Of a stretch of 64,000 nucleotides of DNA, positions 1 to 13,100 are shown piece by piece. The notes beneath the pieces are model-generated. The model had not been told where the DNA came from. It saw only the letters and a list, made by a program, of their open reading frames with translations, and did no database searches. Source of the stretch: Amyelois transitella. Lineage: Eukaryota; Arthropoda; Insecta; Lepidoptera; Pyralidae. The position numbers and the translations under genes are program-made. Where the stretch lies: NCBI RefSeq assembly GCF_032362555.1, contig NC_083516.1:9015001-9079000 (forward strand), in the 5' to 3' direction. Within the stretch, counting starts at the first letter, position 1; each line of letters starts with the position of its first letter.

Positions 1-226
1 CGGGGTAGACAGCCAATAGTCCCGAAAAAACTGAATGGCCACGTTCAGCTGCTCGGCTTAATGATGGAATTGAGATCCAAATAGTAGACAGGTTGCTAGC
101 CCATCGCCTAAAAAAAGGATCGCAATTTTATAAGCCTATCCCTTAGTCACCTTTTACGACATCCATGGGAAAGAGATGGGAGTGGTCCTATTCTTTTTTG
201 TATTGGTGTCGGGAACCGCACGGCAC
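1..226 (-). repeat. Interspersed repeat family A, copy 1 (cut by window start)
   Basis: This is one of about a dozen copies in the window of a roughly 230-260-bp repeat. In its own orientation the family starts with GTGCCGTGTGGTTCCCGGCA, passes through a CCATGGATGTCGTAAAAGGC block and a GCTGAACGTGGCC block, and ends in TAGACGTGA followed by ATGT repeats. Here it lies in reverse, in the intron before the first visible transporter exon. No coding capacity is seen. The ATGT tail suggests a SINE or a LINE 3' end; the class is not certain. Confidence 0.8.
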
Positions 227-263
227 TAAAGCATTTACTTACTTAAGTTTTTTTGTCCACCAG

Positions 264-3200
264 GTGGCCTCGGTACGCGGCACTTCGTCACCTTCATGCT
301 GTTCCTTGGGATGGCGAACGCCTACATCATGAGGACCAACATGTCGGTGGCAATAGTCGCCATGGTGAACCACTCGGCGCTCCCGGTTATAGCGGAGCAC
401 ATAGACACGGAGTGCGGGAACGTCGATGGGAATAATACCAGCGTAAGTTTCTTGATGACGCACACATGGTCCACCGAGAATTGACAAGTCAAAAGGAGGA
501 TAAACAGATGTTTGAATGATATTAGGTTAGAAATATTTCAGAACTGGCCATTAATGGCAATAGTAACAGTAACAGTCGGTTTGTCCTGTTTATATATTTT
601 TCCCCTTTCTCTGAAAAACAATGATATAAGTATAGGTAAACTGCTTTTTGTCACGAACATAAATTACATGCACTAATATGCACTATGACACTAAACACTG
701 TAGGTAACAGTCAATTTTAGTCTCGCCAACTTGATTTTAAGCAAACATTTATTTTGTTGCAGTCGGCAGCATCGCAAGACGGCCAGTTCGTCTGGACTTC
801 GACATTACAGGGTTATATTCTGTCATCATTTTTCTATGGATACGTCCTCACTCAGATCCCCTTTGGAATTCTCTCTAAAAGGTCAGTTGCTTATTAGATT
901 TTTAAATTAAGTTTTAGTTGTTTGTATTTTTCACTTCATTAATTGCTAAATTTTCTAAATCATTATATTGGGGAAAGCGATAACTATGTAAGGCGTAGAA
1001 TAATTACTGCTATGTATGAGAAAATAGAAATCACAAAGTGATGAGAGAGATAAAGTCTCTTGTTTTTCTCTCTCATCAATTTAGTGTCCCTACTTTTCGT
1101 TGCTTCTAATTCAGATCTGACTCCTATTTCGCTGACTTGTTCTTTCCTCAATCAGTCTTATATGTCATAAGAAGTCGTAAGAAGACCATTAAATAATCCA
1201 TCACTGTTCACATAAAAAGCAATTTTATGTAGATCTAATCAACGCAAAACAGGAACTAAAGTATAACACGCGATCTCGACGCTAGAGATTATTTCGGAAG
1301 TGACATGCATCCACTGCTCACACCCACTCCTTACCGGATTCTTATAATAGATTCGAGGATGCTGATCATTTAGGCTAAGGTCAGACGTAGAGGCAGGTAT
1401 AATTAGTGCCGAAAGTGTCACATTTATTGTGATTTGTGGTACAACATGAAAATTGAGTGTTTACGTACTCATTGCCTCTTTAATGAATCTATCATGTTGT
1501 TAGGTGATTTTGCTATATTAAATTCCCATTTTTATAGGCACATACTCTTCAACAGTCTACTTGTTTAAGTGGTTTTACATATTTTCATCTCCATCAACTT
1601 TCACATTTTTCGTCACGATGACGTGGCGGCTAAGTTATTTGAATTTAATTGTGTTTGTATTAGACAAATTGATTATGAAGGATTGTATGTACATTCAAGT
1701 ACTTTGTCTAAGAAATTGATGCTTTGTAACGTTTATCAGCGTCATTGGTTTTATCGTCTGATGATCTTGAACTTGGATTTTGGTCCCTCTTCAAGCTCTG
1801 GTTCCTGTTGATGCAGTATATAATGATTTTAACTCTATCTGCTTTGGTGGTTTATCTATTATGATAATACTATCATCAACGATCTCAAACTCAAATGTTC
1901 AAAAATTTCGCAATTTCCTGCCTCATTATATATTTTCCGTTGTGCAGTTATCTCTTATTGCATTCACAGTTATATGCTTCAAAACTCGTCACTTTTTTTA
2001 TGACACTAATGGATTTTTATTAATGTTTCCTTTCTGCTCAGGCAAGTAGAACAGGTCAATTGAAAAGATTTTACTGAATTTTTCTGCAGCGCAGTATGTT
2101 TTATACATACGCCTAAGAGGGCCTTATACATATTAGAAGAGTAAATTTTAACGGCTGCACTACTAATGTAGTACTTATATTAAGCAGGGAGAATGAGCAA
2201 AATTTCCTTTGTCGGTACACTCGAGTAGGCAGATATGACGTCACCATGACGTTCAACGGTTTAATACCGACACTTGACACCGACAAATCAGATTATATGC
2301 GATTTGATAAAATATTTTGTGGCCATTGCAGAAAGCACGAAGCTAAAGTTGTGTTCTGTTCGTGTGGCACGTTGAAAGCTACTAAACTACTTAACTTTAC
2401 TAGGATTAATTGTTGTACCTACAATAATTTAATTTCGCCTACCCCTCCGGGAGAGAGTCGTGATTTTATATATATATATATATGTATTAATTGTATATTA
2501 AATATATGACTAGTATTATGTATGTTGTAAGTCCAAGGGGCAATTGTTACGGTCGTGAATCTGGAACCCTTTATGCCTAGTAAAGTCAATACTCGGTAAA
2601 AAAGATTTAAGACACACGTGAAAAGGGCAGGTATTGGTCACGTGGATAAGATTAATAATATGAAGCAAGTTGGATAGACGATAAAGAAACTTTACTTCAC
2701 ATAAAAAGTGTACCCCGCAAGGTATAGACGTGATTTTATTATTATTAATAGATCTAAGTGCATACTTGTACATAATTTTACATGTCTTCCGCAAATCATA
2801 GCAACAATATATTGCATACATGTATTATTTTGCATACTTGTGTAGCTAGGAAGGTACTTAAATCATCGTGACATATCGTATAAGTATACCTATTACGCGG
2901 ATAACACATCTCTATCCATCTTCCAAGATATGTTGTTATAGTCACATAAAAATATTAACGTAATCAACGTTCCTCATTTTACGATAGCTTTCTGGTCGTG
3001 TCGTATTTTATTGACTGTTGTTTGTGGTCGTTGTATAAACTCTTGATTATCTCCGTCATTATAGCGTTGGGCTTTATATATTTACAGCTTTAGGTTTCAA
3101 ACTTTACTAGCTCCGCTGAAGATTGTTTAATATTAGGAGTAGGACTTAGAGGCCCAATCTAACCAATTTTAGCATGCGTAAGGTCATAATTACCTCCGTT

Positions 3201-6200
3201 ATTTAGCAGCGAATTAATTTTCGTTGCAATAAGAAATACAATAGTTTGCATTAACTATTTGAGGTCATTATTAGGTACCTTAGAAGTAGTAGCAGCAAAA
3301 ACATTTCGTTTTAATGAGAACATAACGATAGCTTACATAATTTTATCTTCTCCTTTTCTCTTCATTAACTCATTGTAATCTGCTTTCTATCAGCCGCCAA
3401 CTCATTGCATTTCTATAAAAAAACAATACAATAATTTACTTACTTAATTTCATCATCTACTTGTGTAAGATCATCTTTACCCTATCCCCCTGCAGCAAAT
3501 TCATGAGAACCTCCTTTCAGATACGGAGCCCGCCTGTTCCTAGGGGTTGGTATGCTGGTCAACTCAGTGTTTGGTCTGCTGGTGCCGGTCGCCGCTGAGG
3601 CCGGCGTCGAGTGGCTCATCCTAGTCCGGTTCATACAGGGATTAGGAGAGGTAATATATAACTTGAGTCATTGTTAGTTAGAACTTTCAATAGCAATGTA
3701 GAAGAAATAGATGCCAGAATAGTGAAGATAATAGAAATGCCTAAGTAAAACAGTTGTTTGTTTGCAGGGTCCTATAGTACCGTGCTCTCACGCTATGCTG
3801 GCCAAATGGATCCCGCCCAACGAGAGGAGTCGGATGGGAGCAGCTGTATATGCCGGTTAGAATCAATAGCAATTATTGCATCGAGATTTTAAATTATCAG
3901 TAATCATCATGAGTATCAACAATGTTTGAAAATTAATAGTAAATTTTACGACGGTACTTAGGTGAAATTGGGAAAATTGGACTTTAAGTGTTCAGAAGAT
4001 TAAATGAAACTTACACCAGAACAGTAATGATGATTATCTACCTTCGCAAGCGTGAGCCTGTGCTATAGGGAAAAGTATAACTTTTAGCGGAACCAATGTT
4101 TGAATCTCACGAAAGTTCAGATTCCAATAAAAAAATACTACTTACGATACGAGCTACACCTCATATTTTTGTGAACAATTACAAATATGACACGGATTGA
4201 CGATTTCTTTTCTTTCCGCAGGAGCCCAATTCGGCACGGTAATCTCCATGCCTCTATCTGGTCTCCTCTCCGCCTATGGTTTCTCTGGCGGCTGGCCGTC
4301 CATCTTCTACGTGTTCGGTCTCATCGGCACTGTCTGGTGCTTGGCCTTCCTGTTCTTCGTCTCCGAGGATCCAGAGCAGTGCAAGAGTATAAAGGAGACT
4401 GAGAAGAAGTATATCCTCAGCTCGCTGTGGGGCAACGCTGGGTCGAGTGTAAGTATTGAATTGTTTGTTTCTTTATTGCATAGAAATTTACACAGTAACA
4501 AGACAATAGTACCTACATATTATTAGAATTGAGTATTGTTTCTGTTGTAGTTTTACTCATGTTTGTGGTTGCTACCAATACGAATGAAACTACTTGAATG
4601 ATTGTTCTCTATTATTTTTTAGATTTTTAATAAATAAAAATCTAAAAAATAATATTTTTATTTAGATTATCATTGAGCCACCTTCTTTTAAAGAAGCAAT
4701 GTATAACTCAATTATTATGAGTCCTGTTAAATTAAGGTATTTCTTCTTTCATGCTTTTTGTTGAGAGTTCAAACACTAGGTCTGAGTTTTATTATGTCAG
4801 CCTCAAGAAATATTAATGGATGAGCTCTTAACTCGCAGAGATTTTTAAATTTCTTTATATTCGTGTTGCCCTAATGATAAAACAGTTCTCTTCCTTCTTC
4901 CACTTGTGACATTTAAAATAAAATTTCAGTCACCACCGATCCCATGGAGCAAGATCCTCACGTCGATGCCATTCTGGGCGATCATGTTGGCGCACATGGG
5001 ACAGAACTACGGGTACGAGACGCTGATGACTGAGCTTCCTACCTTTATGAGACAAGTGCTGCATTTCTCTATCAAGGATGTAAGTAAACACACATGCATA
5101 CCTTCATACATAAAATCACGTCTAAATCCCTTGCGGGGTAGACAGAGCCAGCAGTCTTTTTAAGACTGATAGGCCACGTTCAGCTGTTTGGCTGAATGGT
5201 AGAATCGAGATTAAAATAGTGACAGGTAGCTAGCCCATCGCCATATGTTCAGACGATCTTATTAGTTGTAGATCACTCAACGGTATGAGAGGAATAAACC
5301 TTATCTATATAAATTCAAGAGAGCATATCAACCTACCCATTCTTCTATTACCGCGTCATGCAGGCTTACTTAATATGCCGTTGACTGTACCTACGTAACG
5401 TAAACTGTTGGTTCTGCTAATAGCAAACTTATTGGCCAACATAGAAAAAACTAAGAATAAACGACTTGAGAAAATCTAATCAAAACTAAACAAATTAAAA
5501 AGGTTGATTTTGATTTCACGACCTCCTCGACCTTAAACACTAAAACAACGTGTGAAAGTCCTAAATTCTCAAGCGTAGGTACAGAACATTCGAGCTCGTA
5601 ATCGTGTCCAGGGTCATAGTTCATTCCGAGTCAATTGGATGATTGAATCACGTTGCGTGTCCTGATATATTGAGTTAGTTTGCTCTGGTAATGTGGCGAA
5701 TTGGCCAATGTTAGATAATTAGCTTTGGTGGTAGAAGCAAGAAAATTTCACAAGTGGGTCACCATTTGTAAAACTTAGTTCTCATTCATCACCTTTACTT
5801 AAAAATGGCATTTCAATGGCAAGGGTCAAGACGGATGCAGTTAACAAAAAAGGGAGGATAAAATTAATGGCATTAGGGTTAATAAAAAGAAATGGATGAG
5901 TACAGATCTATTGACAGGTTAATTAGTTATTAGGATAGTTCAGAAAGATTGACGAAAGAGGATTGATATTAGAACGGACCTTGTACGGACCCATCTAAAT
6001 GCAAGATATACGAGAACTTTAATCTTAAAGAATCAATATTCGTTTCACCTCTCACGGTTCTATTGGAATAGATTCCTATTGAAATAAGTACCTACGTAGC
6101 ACCTTTGTACTACAATTTTGTGTTAATGCCCCTCCCTGTTCTTTTTCATGGACATAAAAATAAATAATATATTTTAATTGTGTTTACAGAACGGCTTCGT

Positions 6201-8456
6201 CTCTGCCCTCCCTTACCTGTGCATGTGGCTCTTCTCCATGTTCATCTCCGTGGTGGCTGACTGGATGCTGTCCAGCGGCAGATTGAACCACACCCAAGTC
6301 AGGAAGATCATCAACAGTATCGGTGAGAGATTAAACTATTGAAACTAAATTTCATTGATATTGATTAGTTTGTAGAATGCATGGAAAGTGAAGAACAGAG
6401 CATATAGATCTGTAATAATACCTATAGCTACTCTGACGGGAAATAGACATGATAGTATGAATTCTTTGATATTCGACCTCCATATTATGTAGTCTAAAAC
6501 ATGAAGACAGAAGAGGGATATCTTGGTGGCAGCGGTGGGATATCAAATTGACATGAGAAACAATAATAACAATAGCATTGACTATTATAAATTGCTCTTC
6601 TTTTTACTACGCTTTTATTTTTTAAATAAACACAAATGTACTGAACGGACAATTAAACTTCATGTGTTTTTGGGGATTATTTTTTTAAAATAAATGTATC
6701 TATTGCTAATGCAAGGCACGTGACTTTATTTTCCAGGTGAATACGGCCCTGCGATTGGTCTGTTTATAGCCGCCAACACTGGCTGCAACCCCGCCGCCAC
6801 CGTCGCCATTCTGGCCATCGGTGTCGGACTCAACGGCGGTATATACTCTGGTTTCAAGGTAGGTAACAGATACGAATACGCTTATAAAAGACACTTGAAA
6901 TAGCTGGTATTCCTAATGAGTTGACAATGTTCATACATATTTAGTTTATTGCGATTGCGAAAGTCACCTCTTTCCTTACCACTTAGGTACACGGGAGAGT
7001 TGGCGTAGTTAGTCCTATTTTATAGTGTGTGACATTTATAAATATGTCGGACAGTTAATAATGTCAAATAGATTGCGTGCGCTCATCATAGATTTCGCCT
7101 TCTCTTTTCAATCTTCCTACTACTTAATACCAAACCAAGTTCTTCAATAAACAGTAGTTTCAACCAGAGTTAACTGTGAAGTTGACGTTATTATAGAAAA
7201 TGCTGCAGTGCAGTTTGTTACCGCTTCTTCTGCACTGACGTTTCGGAACTAAGTTTTAAGTAATTTATTTGACGTCAACTAATGTTGTCAAATCAAAAGA
7301 TTTATTAGAATTACTAAATGATGTTTGAAATGTCCCTTAAAATTCGCGTGTAAAAGCGACAAGGCAAGCGGCGTCTACATAAATAAATTTGTAGTTTTAT
7401 ACCTACATGTTACCAGTGTTCAAAGTTCAAATTTTTGACATGTTTGACTTTTATTTTTTATTTATTTTTTTTATTCACAATATTCATTATGAACTTAAAA
7501 CAATATTCCGCAAAACTGTTTTCACAGTTTGACTGCGGTCAGTCTCATTTCAAGTTATTAATTTAACACAATAAATAAAACTTTATATTGTTTAGGTGAA
7601 CCACTTGGACCTGTCGCCGCGTTTCGCCGGCATCCTGATGTCGTTCACAAACTGCCTCGCCAACCTCACGGGGCTCTTAGCGCCCATCGTGGCCGGATAC
7701 ATCATCGAGGGAAGGGTCAGTACTAAACCTTTAAATATAGAAATCTTTTATCTCTACTCTTAACAGGAAATCTCATTCTTCTTTTCGCGAAGAGACCGCG
7801 TGGGTTTGAGTTGTTTCATGTCCGTAACATACCAGATGCATGTAAGATAGTCGCCTAAGCTGGTACTGGTGATAATCTGAGGAACAAATGCTGCCTTCGA
7901 CAGTCTCAGATAGAAGGAAATAGGCTGAAAAAGGCCAAATTTATGCTGTTGAAGATAATATGCCAATGAACTCGAAACTGAGGATGCCAATGCCCGGAAA
8001 AAGAGTATAGAGAAAAGTCGGAGTAGAACGATGGCCGAGGATGTAACTAAGATGACACTTGAAAATGAGAGTGAGAGCAAATATCATCGATCACTTGAAG
8101 CCATTACGTTATTATGAAGCCCGAAAATATAATATAGCTAGTAATTATTCACACAACTCTTGTCAAATTGATGACGCATTTGCCCATTCCAATAAAAAAT
8201 TACCCAAAATTCCAGAATTTTATTCGATGTTTTTTTACAGCCTACGCAAGCACAGTGGAGAATAGTATTCTACATCGCTGGCGGTGTCTACATCTTCTGT
8301 GCAACTTTCTACAATATCTTCGGTTCGGGCCAAAGGCAAGAATGGGACAATCCTGCACAAGACGAAGCGATCGCCAAAAAGGCAGCCGACAAGAAGGCCG
8401 CCAAAATCGAGAAAAAGGCGGCAAAGAATCAAAATCTGGCGGAAACGGCCCAATAA
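264..8456 (+). CDS. SLC17-type MFS transporter (putative inorganic phosphate/anion cotransporter), 5'-partial
   Basis: Ten exons can be joined in frame: 264-442, 763-881, 3521-3650, 3768-3855, 4222-4448, 4930-5079, 6190-6322, 6737-6858, 7596-7715 and 8241-8456, all with GT-AG borders and matching phases. The product, about 494 residues here, has the SLC17 family hallmarks: GLGTRHF entering TM1, AYIMRTNMSVAIVAMV, the GYILSSFFYGY/TQIP block, the RFIQGLGEG block and GAQFGTVISMPLSG. Family members are plasma-membrane or vesicular 12-TM carriers that move phosphate or organic anions, often with Na+ or H+. The first visible exon starts with two bases of a split codon, so the N-terminus lies before the window. 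The cytosolic tail after the last TM is unusually rich in Ala and Lys. Substrate cannot be told from sequence; family assignment is secure. Confidence 0.93.
2436..2490 (+). repeat. Family B repeat remnant with (TA)n tail
   Basis: The sequence GCCTACCCCTCCGG and the following GTGATTTTATATATA match the 3' end of repeat family B (see 45599-45838), with the usual ATGT tail replaced by a TA run. It lies in transporter intron 2 (882-3520). The rest of that 2.6-kb intron shows only AT-rich sequence and a short family A tail-like stretch near 2711-2740. Confidence 0.55.
4611..4653. repeat. Perfect 19-bp hairpin
   Basis: Arms 4611-4629 and 4635-4653 are exact reverse complements with a 5-nt loop, in the transporter intron between exons 4222-4448 and 4930-5079. 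The arms are AT-only apart from one G/C pair, so it may be low-complexity sequence rather than a functional RNA. Confidence 0.7.
5113..5243 (-). repeat. Interspersed repeat family A, copy 2 (truncated)
   Basis: This copy keeps the TAGACGTGA-end half (GCGGGGTAGACAGAGCC, GGCCACGTTCAGCTG) and stops at the GATGGGCTAGC block. It lies in the transporter intron 5080-6189. Confidence 0.8.
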
Positions 8457-10108
8457 CGAGCATTAAAAAGTTTGTAACGCTTTACGAACATAATATCTGG
8501 CAGTTAACATTTTTGAAAGTAAAATAAGGTTTTTTTTAATGCGATTAAATTTTTAAATGAGTCATGTTTCATTTCATTATGGTTGTGTAATTTTGTTTGT
8601 TTAGCGTTAGAAATCCGATTGGAGATCTTTTATAGTGGGCGAGGAATAAAATAGTTGTATATATTTGTTTAAGATATTTTACTATTTCCTTTTGTCTTCT
8701 ATTAAAATGTAAGTGCATAAATTTATTTAAAAAAAAAATATTTGCAGATTCAAAGATCGTATAATTGAATAGGACGTCTGGTAACTAGGTTTAAATTCTA
8801 TACATTTTAATCTTCATTTAAAAAAGCGCACATCATCGGGCTGTGATAAACTTCTTAAAGTTGGCAGCGACACTCCAATCGGATGACTTTTCAATGACTC
8901 GTTTATTCTATATTGTATAATTATATATTTCTATTACCATAAAAGTATTGTCTTTTAATTTAAGTTAAGCCATTTATGTGATGAACGAAAGAAAAATTTC
9001 GGGTCCAAGGGTAAAAAAATGTTACCGTCCAGTGACTATAAAAAGCAAGTGTCATTTATTTTTTGTCGTAATAGTGCCATTGTTTCAGAATTTGCATTTG
9101 AAAAGTTGCATTATTAACTCGAATAGCCGACAAATTGTTAAATTTTAAACTTACCAATACTTATCATTTTCATAGACTAAATTACGATGCTCAATAAAAA
9201 ATATGAAGATTGTACAAGGCCCAAGGCCCAAATGAAAAAAAAAATTGTCTATGTGTGATTTAGTGCCAAACGGTAATATTTTTTGTGTTGTTATTATTTT
9301 CGCTCGAAGCGATTTGTTGCATTAGATAAGAATTTTAAATGTTTTATTTGATTAAGACTACTATTTATGGAATTAGTTGTAGTTCATGTGACGTCATCAG
9401 GCGCTATGAGCCCAGGAGCTTATGTGATCATTCTGTTATAAGTTAGATTGTAGTATGTAGTACCTAATTTTTAAAAAATACCATAGACAATTATGCTGAG
9501 AAATATGGTTAAATAAATTTTCTCAAGTTAATGTTATTATTCAAAATCCAATTTAATAAACCTGAGCCGATAGAAAGGAAAGCAGGACCATATAACGTAA
9601 AAAAACATATTCCATAATACAGTAATGTTTATTTGAGTATGAGTTGACGCGAATCATATAAGCACTTTCTTTCAATTTAAAAAAAGTTGTGTGGCCAGCC
9701 TTATTTTGTCTATGGAAATAGTGTAATGAGCTTCCTATTTACTAAAATTATTCATTAACAAACTTGAAATTAAGTAATGTAATTACTGCAGACGATATAA
9801 GTGTGCCTTAGTCGAGAATCGAACAGCGTTGAACACCTTCAGCCAAAATTTTTATAAAAAACTCATTTTGAGTGCCGCTTTTGTTTAAGCGCTCTTGTAA
9901 GATGTAAATAAAAGTTGTAATACAGAAATATTAGAGAACATTATGTAGTTTGATTTAATTCCTTTGGGCCAGTCACCTCTGTCACTCACTCACAAAAATA
10001 TTTTGAATATACCTTTTTTTAAAATAAAACGAATATATATTTTTTTACTTTTAATTCTAATCACAGTTGGTCCATAAAAAATATAAATATAGTATCATGA
10101 ATTCACAC
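8457..10108. other. Convergent 3' intergenic region
   Basis: This gene-free AT-rich stretch lies between the 3' ends of the transporter (+) and RPA1 (-). It should hold both 3' UTRs. A canonical AATAAA at 8645-8650 suits the transporter. For RPA1, an ATTAAA variant on the minus strand at 10055-10050 and an AATAAA at 9633-9628 are candidates. No repeat or further ORF is supported. Confidence 0.6.
8645..8650 (+). terminator. Polyadenylation signal candidate for the MFS transporter
   Basis: AATAAA lies 189 nt after the transporter stop codon (TAA at 8454-8456). It is the first canonical hexamer downstream. No transcript evidence is available. Confidence 0.5.
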
Positions 10109-13100
10109 TCACTTAATTTCACTACAATGCTGCAAGCTAAAGGAACCGGTTCCATATCTGCAAGGTTGTCCTACCATCAGGCAACTGGACGCCGAACGTA
10201 TATTATCCTTCTTCGCATTCAAAACTGCTTCTTTCAAGAATATCAGGGACGACTCGAATGACATCTGCTGTAGTGGAGAAGAAGATGCCTCCATTCCTTT
10301 TCTACTCATCGGCTCAAAAACCCCATTGAACGTCATATAATCTGCTATCAACGACAAATGTCTCGGATCAACAGCAATCCCATAAACATTGAATACATTC
10401 TGTATTTCCTTTATAATCACTTTGTTCGCTGCTTCTATGCCGTACGTGTTCGCGATCGCATGTATGTCATTACTGTACAACTTATTCAAATCTAGCAAAT
10501 CGTTGTATTTGAACATCTGTAGAATGTTAATACCTTCTGTTTTGATATAAAGCATATTTTTCTCTTTGTTCGTTATAGCTCTTTTGATGTTTTTGACCTC
10601 ATGGATTATTGATTTGGTGGCCGCATCGCGCACTGCTTGGGACAAATCAACTCTTAAGAAGGCGATAGGAAACATAACTGTTAGTTCGCACCAGAGGTGA
10701 TTCTTCGTGTCGTACGAATAATTTTTCGCCTCCTTGATACTGTTCACAACGTCGCTCATAACTTTTAGTTCTTTAGCGGTGATATCGAGTTCTGATGGTT
10801 TTTCTTCAATATTTTCAGTTGGTTCGTCGACCAACTCCGCTTCGTCGTCAGATTTTTCTTCTTCTCCCGATTCAGGATCTTCATATTCTTGTTCTTCATT
10901 TCTCTTCTTCCTTATTTTAGTCTGAAAGTTGTCAAATATATTCTGGTTAATGCTAAATAGTCAGATATTGGCAAAGAAGCTAGTTTGTATAGATATGGAT
11001 TATTGACTTCCACCAAATGCAGGGCTGTGGTATCAATACCACAGCCTCAAGGTATGTCTCGAAGGACTATGATGAAACTATTGATGATATAATTAATACA
11101 TATTATAAATGATGTAATAAAATAAATAATGATGACATTATTTCAAAATTAATATTAACTACGCCCACGAACACCGTGCCTGCTACGGCTTATCCCGTGG
11201 TAAATACATATGAAACACCTGCAGATAATTTTCATGAATGGTTCAGTTTTTCCAAAAATTAACCCATAATAAAACTTACAATATCTTAGATAGGATACTT
11301 AATAAATATTAACAATGCAATAAACTTACATCAGTATTATCATCATCTTCATTAGGAGCCTCGTCATCCGAGCTGTCGTCGTCAACGTTGACTTTCTCAG
11401 TCGGCGCGTTCACTTCTCCATCTTCATCATCACTAGCCGCCGCCTTACGTCGCTCTTTCTTCTTCTCCGAAGCCCACACAATACCAGCACTCGCTTTCGC
11501 CTGCTTTTTAACAATCGAGAACATCTCAGCGAAAAATTTGTTCTCCATGTGCTTTATAATTTGAGGCGGTTTTACCGCATACTGAGAGCGATATTGAGAG
11601 TGTGGCAAAAACGTAAACTTCATAGTCGTTTTCAACTGCCTCTCTGGCCGAGTTACTAATTCACATTCTACGTCCACTTTCTCTAAAACGTCCGCGACAG
11701 TTACCCTGTTCAGTTTCTGTCTCAGTCGCTCCGCTTTTTTCTCCACGTTCTGAATGTCGCTTCTGAGAGGAATGTCCATGTTCGGAGTTTTAAGTTTAGC
11801 AGATGCAGTCATCAGGATTTCTCTAAGACGTGGGATACCTAAGGTCACGTTCATGTCACCCCGACCGGCGAAATGGAAAGTATTCAGTGTCATCTGAGTG
11901 GAAGGCTCTCCAATAGATTGTGCAGCTAACAACCCCACAGGCTCACCCGGCGCTGCCATTGATGCTAAGTATTTAGCATTCATCACTTCGACAAATTTTT
12001 CTTTATCAGTACAAACGTCGTACATATTTACTTGACGATTCTTCAGATAACTTTGTATTATACCGTCCAATTGTTCTGTTATTACACCAAGTTTATAATC
12101 TGGGGCATATTTGCCAGGTATTGGGTCAGGGCAAGACTTTGGTTCATACTGTTTTCTATCTTCTTCTTCTAGTGACCTCCACATTTTCTCCAACTCCCAA
12201 TAATAAGGATCTCTGGTTTGATCTGTTGGTTTATCATAAAGCTTAATATCTTGTTTAGCTTGCGCACAGAATCTTATAAAGCCACTGGCTCTTTCTTTCC
12301 GTAGGGGATCGCCAAATTTCTTTTTCCATTTCTTTAACGACTTATTGGCTTTTTTTATGGATTTTGGATCTGCTTCTTCTTTAAGCATATCTATAGCAGA
12401 ATCCGCAATAACAGCGCCCGAATTTTCATCAAGGAATTTCAGTTGTTCTGGTTTTAAGTATTGACATTTCAAAACATCAAGACCATCTTCTCCATAAGCA
12501 TACTGAATGACACTGCCATCGGAATCACGGACTGTATGATCGTACCCTACGCTCAAGCTTTCAAGATGCTTGATCAAACATCTTTGTAAATAACCTGAGC
12601 GACTTGTTTTTACGGCTGTATCAATAAGACCTTCACGACCTGCCATACAGTGGAAAAAGAATTCTTGGGGTTGAATTCCAGTCATGAAACGACCGTCAAT
12701 AAATCCGCCGGCCCTGGGTGAAACGTCGTAAGGTGGGAAACTAGGTAAGGAGCGTCCCGATATCATAAGCGGCGGCCTTTTCCCTTCTAATTCAATTTGA
12801 CCTAACAAGCAAGAAATCTGCATAGTATTTACAGTGGAACCTTTGGCACCAGATTGAACCATTAACTGAAGGTTGTTGTATGGAAATTTTTCAAGTAATC
12901 CTTCAGAGAGACAAACTTTATTAATATTATTTGTGTAAGAGTCAAGCATTGTTTTGTATTGTCTGTCCAAATTCGCTCTAAACTTCGGATCTTTAGTATG
13001 CATTTCTTCAATTATATTTTTTAATTTGCCCTCATCTACATCCAGGGGAAGATCAGTAGCTTTGATAGCAGCAACTCTCCCAGAGTCTCTAACTGAGCGA

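Noticed and set aside
1569..2049. Two overlapping plus-strand ORFs of 80-90 codons
   Set aside because: They lie in a transporter intron, AT-rich, with no signatures and no splice-site support.
8168..8527. 119-codon plus-strand ORF over the last transporter exon
   Set aside because: It is an out-of-frame shadow of exon 8241-8456, whose frame continues the transporter in the correct phase.
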